DNA of 30,285 bases, from assembly GCA_002372275.1 (NCBI GenBank), contig DFFP01000030.1:23905-54189 (forward strand), in the 5' to 3' direction. Position numbers and translations under genes: made by a program. This document shows positions 7,423 to 16,699 of this stretch, in pieces (the first letter of the stretch is position 1; each line of letters opens with the position of its first letter). Source of the DNA: Alphaproteobacteria bacterium UBA3773 (GTDB taxonomy: Bacteria > Pseudomonadota > Alphaproteobacteria > RF32 > CAG-239). Below the pieces are notes generated by a model. The model saw only the letters and a list, made by a program, of their open reading frames with translations. It ran no database searches and had not been told where the DNA came from.

Positions 7423-8333
7423 TTTTTATCTCTTGAAGGCATATGTTGAAGCGGATGTTTTTCTAGAACACTTTGGATAATATCCGGAGATGTGATGTGC
7501 GTATATATCTCTGTTGTGGCAATATTGGCGTGCCCGAGCATTTTCTGAACCGATCGAAGGTCTGCTTTGTGAGAGATTAAGTTTGTGGCAAATGAGTGTC
7601 TGAGAGTGTGCGGAAATACAAGAACAGGAGAAATTCCGCATTCAACGGCAAGTTTTTTTAAATCTTTAAAAAACGTATCTCGCGTAATGTGTCCGGATGC
7701 TGAAAGTTTGGAGGGAAAAAGATATATTGATTTTTGATTTTGTTTGATAAAAAAATCTCGAAGATGCAAAATGTAGTCTTCAAGCATTTTATTTGTCTCA
7801 TGATCGATAAAAACAATTCGCTCTTTTTGACCTTTTCCGCGAATTGTTAATTCTCTTTTTGTGTGATTGATGGAACTTAACGGCAACTGAGCCATTTCAG
7901 AAACTCTTAAACCGCTTGCAAACATCAGACCTATAATGACGGCTATTCTTTGAAATGATTTGTTTTGGTGTTTTTGAGCACACTCTTTTAAGCATAAAAT
8001 TTGTTCTTTGGTTAAAAATTTCGGAAGTGTTTTTTCGCGTTTGGGAAGTGCTATATCAAAAGTCGGATTTTGAAGCAAAATTTTTTCTTCAACCAAAAAT
8101 TTGCAAAAATCTTTTAAAGCCGAGATTTTGCGATGTATACTTCTTGTTGCAAAACTTTTTTGTGATAACAAACGGATAAAAGAAGAAATATGATCCGTTG
8201 TTATCATGGAGGGTTTGATGTTTTGAGCCCTTAAAAACTGAAGAATATCGGTTTTATAGGCAGACAAAGTGTTTTCGGCTACACCGTTTTCAGCCGCCAT
8301 TTTTTCTAAAAATAAAGAAAGCTCATCAGTCAT
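7419..8333 (-). CDS. xerD: XerC/XerD-type tyrosine recombinase, probably XerD
   Basis: 304 residues, the usual length for Xer proteins. The N-terminal SAM-like core-binding domain (about 1-90) precedes the catalytic domain. All catalytic residues are present: Arg143 (SGLRVSEM), Lys167 (RGKGQKER), His242 and Arg245 (HTLRHSF), His268 (LGH) and Tyr277 (IYTH). The C-terminal ...HPL is more like XerD than XerC, but the distinction is weak without comparison. Xer recombinases resolve chromosome dimers at dif together with FtsK. A housekeeping context with no integron or prophage argues against a mobile-element integrase. It overlaps the DciA gene by four bases. Confidence 0.9.
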   Translation of the reverse strand: MTDELSLFLEKMAAENGVAENTLSAYKTDILQFLRAQNIKPSMITTDHISSFIRLLSQKSFATRSIHRKISALKDFCKFLVEEKILLQNPTFDIALPKREKTLPKFLTKEQILCLKECAQKHQNKSFQRIAVIIGLMFASGLRVSEMAQLPLSSINHTKRELTIRGKGQKERIVFIDHETNKMLEDYILHLRDFFIKQNQKSIYLFPSKLSASGHITRDTFFKDLKKLAVECGISPVLVFPHTLRHSFATNLISHKADLRSVQKMLGHANIATTEIYTHITSPDIIQSVLEKHPLQHMPSRDKK

Positions 8334-8354
8334 TAAAAATTTTCATCACTTTAT

Positions 8355-8495
8355 TTAGAGTTTTGTACCTGTTTGTATCTCTTTTTCAATATGCTCGGAA
8401 ACAGGGGTAATATTATGAAATCCGAGATAAAGAATACCTCCTAACAGAACAAGCAGAAGAATGTATAAAATCCATTTTGTATTTTTTTGTTTCAT
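8355..8495 (-). CDS. 46-residue single-span membrane protein
   Basis: A small ORF: Met-Lys-Gln-Lys start, one hydrophobic helix (about residues 8-26, WILYILLLVLLGG region), then a polar tail of about 20 residues. Basic residues before the helix predict N-in, C-out topology. AAGGG lies about 9 bases before the ATG. It is the first gene of the xerD-dciA-dsbA-atp operon, 21 bases before xerD. I recognise no family. The ribosome site, membrane helix and filled gap support it as a real gene; function unknown. Confidence 0.65.
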   Translation of the reverse strand: MKQKNTKWILYILLLVLLGGILYLGFHNITPVSEHIEKEIQTGTKL

Positions 8496-8519
8496 GGTTG
8501 AATACCCTTGTAAAAAGTG

Positions 8520-8548
8520 TTGATAAGTTTTTTTGCTGGGCTTATAAT
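8520..8548 (+). promoter_or_regulatory. Sigma70-type promoter for the aroK operon
   Basis: TTGATA (8520-8525) and TATAAT (8543-8548) are separated by 17 bp, five of six and six of six matches to consensus. Start would be near 8555, giving a leader of about 25 bases before aroK. The minus-strand operon starts only ~25 bp to the left, so its promoter must overlap this one; no clear minus-strand -35 is visible. Confidence 0.75.
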
Positions 8549-8580
8549 AAACCAGTTTTATTAAATGAAGCGTTAAAAAA

Positions 8581-9138
8581 ATGAGAAAAAAAATTGATAA
8601 AATAATTTTACTCGTCGGTTTGATGGGAAGCGGAAAAACAAGCGTCGGAAAGCGTTTGGCTCAAAAATTAGACCTTCCGTTTGTTGACGGCGATACAGAA
8701 ATTGAAAAAGCTTCAGGCTTGTCACTTATAGATGTTTTAAAATGCTTTGGAACCGAAGAATATCGTGCAGGCGAAAGTCGGGTGATGAAAAGGCTCTTAA
8801 CAGGAGACCCTTGTGTGCTTGCATCAGGCGGGGGATCTTTTGTAGCTAAATCAACGCGAGATTTAGCCAAGACACATGCTTTAACCATCTGGCTCAAAGC
8901 AGATTTGAACACACTTTATCATCGTACAAACGGGCGCAAACGCAGACCTTTTTTAATGTGCCCGACCGCTGTTTTAAAAGAAAAACTCGAAAACTATATT
9001 AAAGAAGAGTATCCGTATTATCAGGAGGCCGATTTAATCGTCGAAACAAAAGATGAACGTGTGGAAAATACGGTTAATCGCGTTTTAAGAGCTCTTAACG
9101 ACTTTTATAAAAAGGATGAAAAATGCGCGGAAAATTAA
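8581..9138 (+). CDS. aroK: Shikimate kinase
   Basis: 185 residues. It phosphorylates shikimate with ATP in the chorismate pathway (cytosol). The P-loop is GLMGSGKT (13-20), the shikimate-binding segment DGDTEIE is at 36-42, the FGTEEYRAGE motif (FGExxFRxxE in the family) at 57-66 holds Arg62, and the GGG motif is at 83-85. The lid region carries RKRRPF. The usual alphaproteobacterial partner aroB does not follow; instead the next gene is rph, which starts inside the last 16 bases of aroK. The ribosome site is weak. Confidence 0.94.
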   Translation: MRKKIDKIILLVGLMGSGKTSVGKRLAQKLDLPFVDGDTEIEKASGLSLIDVLKCFGTEEYRAGESRVMKRLLTGDPCVLASGGGSFVAKSTRDLAKTHALTIWLKADLNTLYHRTNGRKRRPFLMCPTAVLKEKLENYIKEEYPYYQEADLIVETKDERVENTVNRVLRALNDFYKKDEKCAEN

Positions 9139-9833
9139 GAAAAGAAGATGAGCTCAGAAAAATAGAAATCATCAAAAATGTCAACGCTTATGCCGAAGGT
9201 TCGTGTTTAATCAAGTGTGGAAATACACAGGTTATATGTACGGCATCGGTCGATTCGCACCTTCCGGATTGGCTTAAAAATGCCGAGAAAGGTTGGGTCA
9301 CGGCAGAGTATAATTTGTTGCCGCGTTCAACGTTAACGCGCGTTTCAAGAGAAAAAACATTAAATGCCGGAAGAACACATGAAATTCAGCGCTTAATCGG
9401 ACGTTCACTTCGCGCTGTTGTTGATTTGGAAAAAATCAAAGGTTTTCAAATCACGATTGATTGTGATGTTTTGCAGGCAGACGGAGGGACTCGCACAGCA
9501 TCTGTGACAGGGGCTTTTGTAGCACTTTATTTAGCGTGTTCTAAAATGGTTGAAAGTGGCCTTATTTTAAAACATCCGATTAAAGAATATGTTGCGGCTG
9601 TTTCTTGTGGCTTTGTGGACGGAAAAGTGTTGCTTGATTTGGATTATGATGAAGACTCAAGTGCTGATGTCGATTCTAATTTTGTGATGACACAAAGCGG
9701 TAAAATTGTTGAAATTCAAGGAACTGCCGAAGGAGAACCTTTTGATTGTGATACGTTCAATAAATTGCTTACCACAGCTCAAAAAGGTATTCAGGAGCTT
9801 ATTTTATTACAAAAGAAAGTGATAAGGAGTTAA
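9123..9833 (+). CDS. rph: Ribonuclease PH
   Basis: 236 residues, normal for RNase PH, the phosphate-dependent 3'-5' exonuclease that trims tRNA 3' ends. Conserved segments include the N-terminal LRKIEIIKNVNAYAEGS, GWVTAEYNLLPRST (near 57-70), GRTHEIQRLIGRSLRAVVD, and DCDVLQADGGTRTASVTGA. The loop usually read as REAARGKQSGRT is shortened and reads REKTLNAGRT. AAGGA precedes the ATG, which lies within aroK. Paired with rdgB downstream, a common alphaproteobacterial order. Confidence 0.95.
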   Translation: MRGKLRKEDELRKIEIIKNVNAYAEGSCLIKCGNTQVICTASVDSHLPDWLKNAEKGWVTAEYNLLPRSTLTRVSREKTLNAGRTHEIQRLIGRSLRAVVDLEKIKGFQITIDCDVLQADGGTRTASVTGAFVALYLACSKMVESGLILKHPIKEYVAAVSCGFVDGKVLLDLDYDEDSSADVDSNFVMTQSGKIVEIQGTAEGEPFDCDTFNKLLTTAQKGIQELILLQKKVIRS

Positions 9834-9834
9834 T

Positions 9835-10416
9835 ATGAAAGACATTATATTTGCAAGCCATAATTTGGGAAAAATCAAGGAAATGAAAGAAATGCTTTCA
9901 CCCCTTGGAATCAATGTGTTGACATTTGAAGACATTGAAATGCCGGATGTGGAAGAAACAGGACAAACATTTGAAGAAAATGCAGCCTTAAAGGCTGTTA
10001 CCATTGCAAAATTAAATAATGTGCCCTGTTTTGCAGATGATTCGGGTCTTTGTGTGGATTGCTTGAATGGAAGGCCAGGGGTTTATAGTGCCCGTTATGC
10101 TCCAAATCGTGATTTTCAAAAAGCAATGCAAATGCTTTTAAATGAAATCGAACAAGCTAAAACAGATAACCGAAAAGCGCATTTTATGTGCGTGATTGCC
10201 CTCGGATATCCAAACGGTTCATATAAGGCTTTTCAAGGCCGGGTGGATGGAAAAATTGCACACAAGCCTCATGGTACAAGCGGGTTTGGCTTTGATCCGA
10301 TTTTTATTCCGAACGGGTATGATCAAACCTTTGCCGAGCTTGGAGAAGATGTGAAAAACACAATATCTCACCGTGCAAATGCCTTACGTCAGTTGGTTGA
10401 ATTTTTAAAAAAGTGA
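9835..10416 (+). CDS. rdgB: dITP/XTP pyrophosphatase (RdgB/HAM1)
   Basis: 193 residues. It removes non-canonical purine triphosphates (dITP, XTP) from the nucleotide pool by hydrolysis to monophosphate and pyrophosphate. Motifs: SHNLGKIKE (8-16), FADDSGL with Asp68/Asp69, GRPGVYSARY (79-88), TSGFGFDPIF and the C-terminal SHRANAL. It begins one base after rph and ends 7 bases before addB, so it is in the same operon. Sanitising the pool fits with the repair genes that follow. Confidence 0.96.
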   Translation: MKDIIFASHNLGKIKEMKEMLSPLGINVLTFEDIEMPDVEETGQTFEENAALKAVTIAKLNNVPCFADDSGLCVDCLNGRPGVYSARYAPNRDFQKAMQMLLNEIEQAKTDNRKAHFMCVIALGYPNGSYKAFQGRVDGKIAHKPHGTSGFGFDPIFIPNGYDQTFAELGEDVKNTISHRANALRQLVEFLKK

Positions 10417-10423
10417 TGCTTGA

Positions 10424-13348
10424 ATGAAAGGCAAAATTTATAACATTCCTTTTTCTGTTCCTTTTTTAGAAACGATTGCCGAGCGTTTTTTATCTCAAAA
10501 CAATCAGAGTGCTTTCGATTTGGCAGATATGCTTTTTTTAATGCCGAACAGGCGTTCTTGTCTTTCCTTAAAAGAAGCTTTTTTACGTTTGAACGGAATG
10601 ACGCCTTTTTTACTTCCTAAAATTATTCCTGTTCAGGATATGGACGAAGATAATCTGTTTTTAAACGATTTATCACCGGATATCAATTCTATACCTCAGG
10701 CAATTTCAGCTGAAGAAAGATTGTTTTTGCTTGCTAAAATGATTCACGCACAACATCTGGAATATGGAATTGAAGAAATTTCTTACGTACAAAGCTTTTC
10801 TTTGGCACGTGATTTATGTCATCTGTTAGACGAGACCGAATCGGCTGATTTATCATTTGAAAATATCAAAAATATTGTGCCTGAAGAATATGCAGCTCAC
10901 TGGCAGGAAACGTTAAAATTTTTAAAAATCGTGACAAGTTATTGGCCTGAAATATTAAAAGAGAAAGGTGTGACGGATCCGGCCTTAAAGCGTTCAGAAA
11001 TTTTAAATAAACAGGCTGAAATTTGGCAAAATACGCACCCAACACAAAAAATTGTCGCTGTTGGTTTGAGTTTGGCCAGTTCCGGACTTGTCAGCATCTT
11101 AAAAAGTGTGTCCGAACTTGAAAACGGGGAAATATATATTGAAGGGTTGGATCGATTTTTAAGTGATAAAGAATGGGAAAATTTGTCTTTATCACATCCG
11201 CAATATGAGAAAAAAGAGCTCTTAAAGCTTTTAGAAATAAAGCGTGAAGATGTTTCGGATTTAAAACTTGCTCAAAACAGTTTACGTGAAAAAATTATCT
11301 CTGAGATGATGCGTGCCCCTGAAACAACCATGAAATGGCGTGATCTGAAAAAAACTTCAGAAATACAAAAAGGGCTTGATGGTATTCATCTGATTGAAAC
11401 GCAAAACAGTTATGAAGAAGCGATGAGTATCGCACTTATCATGCGTGAAACACTGCAAACGCCTTCAAAAACGGCTGCGCTTGTGACGACTGACAGAGAT
11501 TTGGCGCGTCTTGTTCAAAATGATTTGAAAAAGTATGATATTGAAATAGATGATTCGGCAGGTATTCCGCTTCATTTAACGCCGATTTCGATTTATTTAA
11601 GGCAAATCTTAAATGTTTTAGAAAATGATTTTGATTTTTCATCTCTGCTTGCTCTTTTGAAAAACCCGTATGTGTCTTGCGGTCTTGATTGTCAAGAATT
11701 TGAAAAGCAAGTTGAAGTTTTTGAGCTTGAAGTCAGAAAGCCGTCTTATGACGATCAAAAAGTAAGCATCGAAACCGGAAAAGTTCAGCAATTATTGAGA
11801 CCGTTATTTTCGAAACTTCGTGATCTCTACCAAAAAGATAAAGTGCCTTTTAAGGATTTGCTTGAAGCACATATATTTCTTGCTGAAGAGTTGGCTTCAG
11901 ACAAGTTTTTAACCGGAGCGGAAAAGATGTGGCGTCAGGCAGACGGAAAATTAGCAGCCAATGTGCTTTCAAAAATTTTAGAAACAGCCGATATTGTCGG
12001 TGATATTGCGCCTTTTGAGTATAGCAGTTTGTTTGCAATGCTTCTTTCACGTGAAACAGTTCGCACCCCGTACGGTTCGCATCCGAGACTTAAAATTTTA
12101 GGCCCGATTGAAGCAAGGTTTAATCATTTTGACGTCATGATTATCGCTTCTTTTAATGAGGGTGTTTGGCCTCAGACACTTGTTTCGGATCCGTTTATGT
12201 CACGCGCAATGAAAGAAAAATTCGGTTTGCCGATGCCGGAACGCTCCATCGGTGTAACGGCAAATGATGTATGTCGCTTTATGTGTGCTGATGAAGTCTA
12301 TTTGACGCGTAGCGAAAAATCATATGGAACACCGACAAATAAATCACGTTATTTATTGCGCTTAGAAACCGTTATTCAAGCGTTCGGTCTTTCGAAAAAG
12401 AACATTGAAAACACATTTTACACATCACTTGTTCAAAAATTTGAAACGTCTCAAAAGGTGCAATCTTGTCTGCCACCTTGTCCGAAACCGCCGAAATCTG
12501 CCAGACCGCATCGCTTTTCATCAAGCAGCTTAACAAAATTAATTGAAAATCCGTATGAAATTTATGCTTCTTATATTTTAGGTTTGAAACCGCTTAAGGA
12601 TTTCAATCAAAAGTCGGATATGCGTGATTTCGGAAATTTGGTTCATAAAACACTTGAAAAATTTATAGAAATTTATCCGCTTCAATTAGATGAGAAGGCT
12701 CAAAAAGTTTTATTTGATATTTTTGAGGACGAATTAGCAAATTATGATTTAAACGAACAAAGCAAAGTCTTTTGGAAAGCAAGATTTGAAAAACTTTCGG
12801 TTTGGATTTTAGAAACAGAACAAAAACATCGTCAAGATTTGAAAAAAATATATACGGAAATCAAAGGGGAAATTTTGTTTGAAAATTCGTTTATTCTCTC
12901 CGCTCGCGCAGACAGATTGGAAGAAAATATTGAGGGTGATTTTAAAATTATTGATTATAAAACAGGAAATACACCGACGCCAAAAGAAGTATATGCAGGC
13001 TATAAGCCGCAACTTGTTTTAGAAGCTCTGATATTAGAAAACGGCGGATTTCAAACAGAAAATAAACCTGTGGTTGCTTCAAAACCGATGGATTTGATTT
13101 ATTGGGATTTAAAAAAGAATAACGAAATCAGTATGGTTCGTCCAAAAGATAAGGAAGATCCAAAAGAGCAGATTGTGCATTTGGTTGAAGATGTAAAAGA
13201 AAAATTAAAAGCGCTTTTAACGGCTTTTGATGATGAACAAACCCCTTATCTTTATGTTCCTCATCCGAAACATATGCCAAGCGGTAAAGATTATGAACAT
13301 TTATCGCGTGCTAAAGAATGGCGGGGAGATAACAATGGAAATCAATGA
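10424..13348 (+). CDS. addB: AddB subunit of the AddAB double-strand-break repair helicase-nuclease
   Basis: 974 residues, matching the shorter alphaproteobacterial AddB type. The N-terminal region has the FLMPNRRSCLSLKEAF segment in place of an intact Walker A, so this subunit is not expected to be an active ATPase. The C-terminal PD-(D/E)xK nuclease domain shows LSARADRLE and KIIDYKTG (around residue 845) with PQLVLEAL as the Q motif. The cysteine cluster that binds an iron-sulfur centre in Bacillus AddB is not seen. With AddA it resects DNA ends for RecA loading. Its last 14 bases overlap addA. Confidence 0.93.
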   Translation: MKGKIYNIPFSVPFLETIAERFLSQNNQSAFDLADMLFLMPNRRSCLSLKEAFLRLNGMTPFLLPKIIPVQDMDEDNLFLNDLSPDINSIPQAISAEERLFLLAKMIHAQHLEYGIEEISYVQSFSLARDLCHLLDETESADLSFENIKNIVPEEYAAHWQETLKFLKIVTSYWPEILKEKGVTDPALKRSEILNKQAEIWQNTHPTQKIVAVGLSLASSGLVSILKSVSELENGEIYIEGLDRFLSDKEWENLSLSHPQYEKKELLKLLEIKREDVSDLKLAQNSLREKIISEMMRAPETTMKWRDLKKTSEIQKGLDGIHLIETQNSYEEAMSIALIMRETLQTPSKTAALVTTDRDLARLVQNDLKKYDIEIDDSAGIPLHLTPISIYLRQILNVLENDFDFSSLLALLKNPYVSCGLDCQEFEKQVEVFELEVRKPSYDDQKVSIETGKVQQLLRPLFSKLRDLYQKDKVPFKDLLEAHIFLAEELASDKFLTGAEKMWRQADGKLAANVLSKILETADIVGDIAPFEYSSLFAMLLSRETVRTPYGSHPRLKILGPIEARFNHFDVMIIASFNEGVWPQTLVSDPFMSRAMKEKFGLPMPERSIGVTANDVCRFMCADEVYLTRSEKSYGTPTNKSRYLLRLETVIQAFGLSKKNIENTFYTSLVQKFETSQKVQSCLPPCPKPPKSARPHRFSSSSLTKLIENPYEIYASYILGLKPLKDFNQKSDMRDFGNLVHKTLEKFIEIYPLQLDEKAQKVLFDIFEDELANYDLNEQSKVFWKARFEKLSVWILETEQKHRQDLKKIYTEIKGEILFENSFILSARADRLEENIEGDFKIIDYKTGNTPTPKEVYAGYKPQLVLEALILENGGFQTENKPVVASKPMDLIYWDLKKNNEISMVRPKDKEDPKEQIVHLVEDVKEKLKALLTAFDDEQTPYLYVPHPKHMPSGKDYEHLSRAKEWRGDNNGNQ

Positions 13349-16300
13349 TATTAACAAAGAAAAACAACATTTATCCGAAATTGCATCTTCTCAGCAGGAA
13401 AGTGCTTCAAATCCGGCATATTCTGTTTGGGTCGAAGCCTCGGCCGGAACGGGAAAAACAAAAGTTTTATCAGATAGAGTGTTAAGACTTTTAATTGCAG
13501 GAACGACGCCTTCACGCATTTTATGCTTAACATACACCAAAGCAGCCGCTGTGAATATGAAAGAGAGAATTTATCGAAAGCTTTCAAGTTGGGCTGTGGC
13601 TGAAGATAAGGATTTGGAAAATGAATTAAAAGAACTTTATAATAATCCTCTTGTGATGGCTGAAAATCCATCATTAAAAGAGATGGCACGAACTTTGTTT
13701 GCTAAAGTTTTAGATGCACCGCAACCGATTAAAATTCAAACAATACACGGATTTTGCGAAGAAATATTAAAAAAATTTCCTTTGGAAGCAGGGGTTTCGC
13801 CGTATTTTGAAATTATGGACGATTTTACATCACAAGAAATTTTAGACAGTATCAGTCAAAAAATGATTACGCAATCTGATGAACAATCAGATGAAAATAT
13901 AAAATCTGCCGTGACATTTTTGACAGATAACGTCAAAGAATATGCTTTTTCGGAAATATTACAAGATATTGTTTCTCAAAGAAGATCATTTTTAAAAATT
14001 TTTTCGTTATATCCTGATGTTTCAGCATTTTTAACCGCCTTACGTCTTAAGATGAATTTAAAAGATGAGGTGCCAACTCAAGAAAAAGCTGTTCAGCGTT
14101 TTGTTCAAAATATTGATAAAAATACAATGATGAAATGCGCTGAGGCCTTAATGCATGGAACGGACAACAATAAAACACGCGCCGAAATATTAAAAAAATC
14201 ATTGATGGATTTTGATTTAGCTTCTTATCAATCTGTTTTTTTAAATAAAGATGGTGGCATTCTCGGTAGAATGGCCACAAAAGATGCTGCTCAATTTTAT
14301 CCTCCTCTTGTTTTAACAATGAATAACGAGGCTCTTCGTTTGATGGATTTAAATGAAGAACTGAAAAGTATCAAACTTTATCACACGACAGAAGCGATTG
14401 CTTATCTGGCTCAAAAATTAATCAAAGAATATAGCTTATATAAAAAACAAAGAGCATGTTTGGATTATGAAGATTTGATTGTTTTAACACGAAAGCTTCT
14501 TGAAAATTCAGAAAATGCTGCATGGGTGTTATATAAATTAGACGGTGGTATAGATCATGTTTTAATTGATGAAGCGCAAGATACGTCATCAGATCAGTGG
14601 GCGATTATTAAAGCGTTAACAGATGAATTTTTTGCAGGTTTCGGGCAGACGGAAAAGAAACGAACAATTTTTGCTGTCGGGGATAGAAAGCAATCTATAT
14701 ATGGTTTTCAAGGAGCTTCTCCTGCCCAATTTGATGAAATGAGACGTTTGTATGAAAAAACAGTGCCTGATTTTAAAACAGTTCATTTGGATGTTTCTTT
14801 TCGTTCAACAAGTGCCGTTTTAGATATGGTCAACGCCTTATTTGCACTTGATGACGCAAAAAAAGGCGTGGCAGATGAAACAAATGTTAAACATTTGCCC
14901 TATCGTAAAGGAGAAAGCGGAAAGATTGAATTATGGCCTATACCGGAGTCTGCACAGACAATAGATTCCTCATGGAAATTACCGATTGAAAATATGTTTG
15001 AAGAAACAGCGAAAACAAAATTGGCTGAAAAAATTGCTTCAAAAATTCAAGAAATGGTTTCAAAAGGTGAAGTTTTGGAATCAACGGGAAAGCCTTTGAC
15101 ATATCGCGATTTTATGGTTTTAACGAAACGCAGACAACCTTTTATGAATGAATTTATAAAAGCTTGTAAACTAAAAGGGGTACCGGTGACGGGACTTGAC
15201 AGATTAAAACTTTTAGATGATTTACCGATTAAAGATTTAATTTCGCTCATGCGTTGGCGTTTGTTTGATCAAGATGATTTAAGTTTGGCAGAAGTCTTAA
15301 AATCACCTTTATTTAATTTAACAGATGATGATTTATTTAAGCTTTGCTATCAAAAAAAGCAGAAAACTCTTTGGGAACGCTTAAAGGAAGAGCCTGAATA
15401 TAAAAATGTTGTCATCGATTTATCTGAACTTTTACATAAAACAGACTATATCAGACCTCTTGAGTTTTTAAATAAAGTTTTGGTTGAGATGAACGGGCGA
15501 AAAAAATTTTATTCAAGGTTTGGTTTTGAGGCCAAAGATGCGATTGACGAGTTTATGAACTTAACGGCAACGTATGAAAAAACACATATCCCTAGTTTGC
15601 AGAACTTTGTCAGTTGGCTTGAAGTTAATGATATGGAAATTAAACGAGAACTTGAACAGCCGACGTTAAACGCTGTTCGGTTGATGACTGTTCATGCATC
15701 AAAAGGTTTGCAGGCACCGATTGTGATTTTGCCGGACACAACTCAACTTTCGCCTTCAAAACGAGAGGCAAGCTTCGTTTTTGATGATGATTTATTTTAT
15801 TATCCTTTGAACGCGGGAGATTATGATGTTTGTGCAAACAGGGCGCATGAGAAAAATGTTCAAAAAGAACTTGATGAATACAGAAGGCTTTTATATGTTG
15901 CTTTAACACGTGCTGAAGACAGACTTTACATCGCCGGATTTAACAACACAAAACAAGAAAATCGAGACAAGAATTGGTATGAATTATGTCATGAAACTTT
16001 AAGTGCTATCGGCAAAGAAGATGAAAATCGACATTTTGTTTTTGAAAGTCAGCAAGTGGTGCCTGTCAGTTCTCAAACAAATGAAAAAATTTTGAACAAA
16101 GTAGAAAAAGACGAAAGTTTTGCTTTTCAAAAAGCATTACCCGAAAATCCGCTTTCTAAACCTTATACACCTTCTGATATGGATGATACGGATTTAAGCC
16201 CTGTGGCATCACCGCTTTTGGATAGCGGCAAGTTTTATAAAAGAGGAACGCTCATTCATAAATTGTTGCAACTTTTGCCGGCTCAAGATATTCTTAAGCA

Positions 16301-16697
16301 AAAACGATTTATCAAAGAGTATCTTCAAAAAGAAACATCATTCAGTCCGATTGAAAAGAAAAATTTAGAAACAGAAGTACTGAATGTTCTTGATCATAAA
16401 GAGTTCAGCTTCATTTTTTCAAAAAATTCGCGTGCGGAAGTGCCTGTGATGGGAATTTCGGATGGAAAATTTATTTCAGGACAAATCGATCGTTTGATTG
16501 TTGATGAAAAAGCAAAGAAAGTCATTGTGGTCGATTTTAAAACAAACAGACCGGCTGCATCTGATATAAAAGACGTGCCTCAAGCGTATATCACGCAACT
16601 TGCCGTTTATAAAAATTTGATGAAAGAAATTTATAAAGATATGGAAGTTGAAACATATATTTTATGGACAAACACGCTTAAGCTAATGAAAATATGA
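13335..16697 (+). CDS. addA: AddA helicase-nuclease subunit
   Basis: 1120 residues from the ATG at 13335, chosen because GGGGAG lies 7 bases upstream and the conserved protein begins after it; a longer frame back to 13227 lies inside addB and lacks homology-like sequence. UvrD-type helicase motifs in order: EASAGTGKT (34-42), LIDEAQDTSSDQW (~411), VGDRKQSIYGFQGA (~447), VSFRST (~487), TVHASKGLQ (~786) and YVALTRAEDRLYIAG (~853). The C-terminal nuclease has GQIDRLIVDE (~1049) and VVDFKTNR (~1065). It is the ATP-driven motor and one of two nucleases of AddAB. The stop lies two bases from the convergent ABC transporter gene. Confidence 0.95.
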   Translation: MEINDINKEKQHLSEIASSQQESASNPAYSVWVEASAGTGKTKVLSDRVLRLLIAGTTPSRILCLTYTKAAAVNMKERIYRKLSSWAVAEDKDLENELKELYNNPLVMAENPSLKEMARTLFAKVLDAPQPIKIQTIHGFCEEILKKFPLEAGVSPYFEIMDDFTSQEILDSISQKMITQSDEQSDENIKSAVTFLTDNVKEYAFSEILQDIVSQRRSFLKIFSLYPDVSAFLTALRLKMNLKDEVPTQEKAVQRFVQNIDKNTMMKCAEALMHGTDNNKTRAEILKKSLMDFDLASYQSVFLNKDGGILGRMATKDAAQFYPPLVLTMNNEALRLMDLNEELKSIKLYHTTEAIAYLAQKLIKEYSLYKKQRACLDYEDLIVLTRKLLENSENAAWVLYKLDGGIDHVLIDEAQDTSSDQWAIIKALTDEFFAGFGQTEKKRTIFAVGDRKQSIYGFQGASPAQFDEMRRLYEKTVPDFKTVHLDVSFRSTSAVLDMVNALFALDDAKKGVADETNVKHLPYRKGESGKIELWPIPESAQTIDSSWKLPIENMFEETAKTKLAEKIASKIQEMVSKGEVLESTGKPLTYRDFMVLTKRRQPFMNEFIKACKLKGVPVTGLDRLKLLDDLPIKDLISLMRWRLFDQDDLSLAEVLKSPLFNLTDDDLFKLCYQKKQKTLWERLKEEPEYKNVVIDLSELLHKTDYIRPLEFLNKVLVEMNGRKKFYSRFGFEAKDAIDEFMNLTATYEKTHIPSLQNFVSWLEVNDMEIKRELEQPTLNAVRLMTVHASKGLQAPIVILPDTTQLSPSKREASFVFDDDLFYYPLNAGDYDVCANRAHEKNVQKELDEYRRLLYVALTRAEDRLYIAGFNNTKQENRDKNWYELCHETLSAIGKEDENRHFVFESQQVVPVSSQTNEKILNKVEKDESFAFQKALPENPLSKPYTPSDMDDTDLSPVASPLLDSGKFYKRGTLIHKLLQLLPAQDILKQKRFIKEYLQKETSFSPIEKKNLETEVLNVLDHKEFSFIFSKNSRAEVPVMGISDGKFISGQIDRLIVDEKAKKVIVVDFKTNRPAASDIKDVPQAYITQLAVYKNLMKEIYKDMEVETYILWTNTLKLMKI

Positions 16698-16699
16698 GA

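Noticed and set aside
7419..8333. Phage or integron integrase
   Set aside because: Length, catalytic spacing and C-terminus match Xer proteins, and it is embedded by base overlap in a housekeeping operon with no att-like repeat or cargo.
13227..13334. Longer N-terminus for AddA starting at 13227
   Set aside because: This extension lies wholly inside addB, has no ribosome site, and the ATG at 13335 has GGGGAG just upstream and leads straight into the conserved protein.
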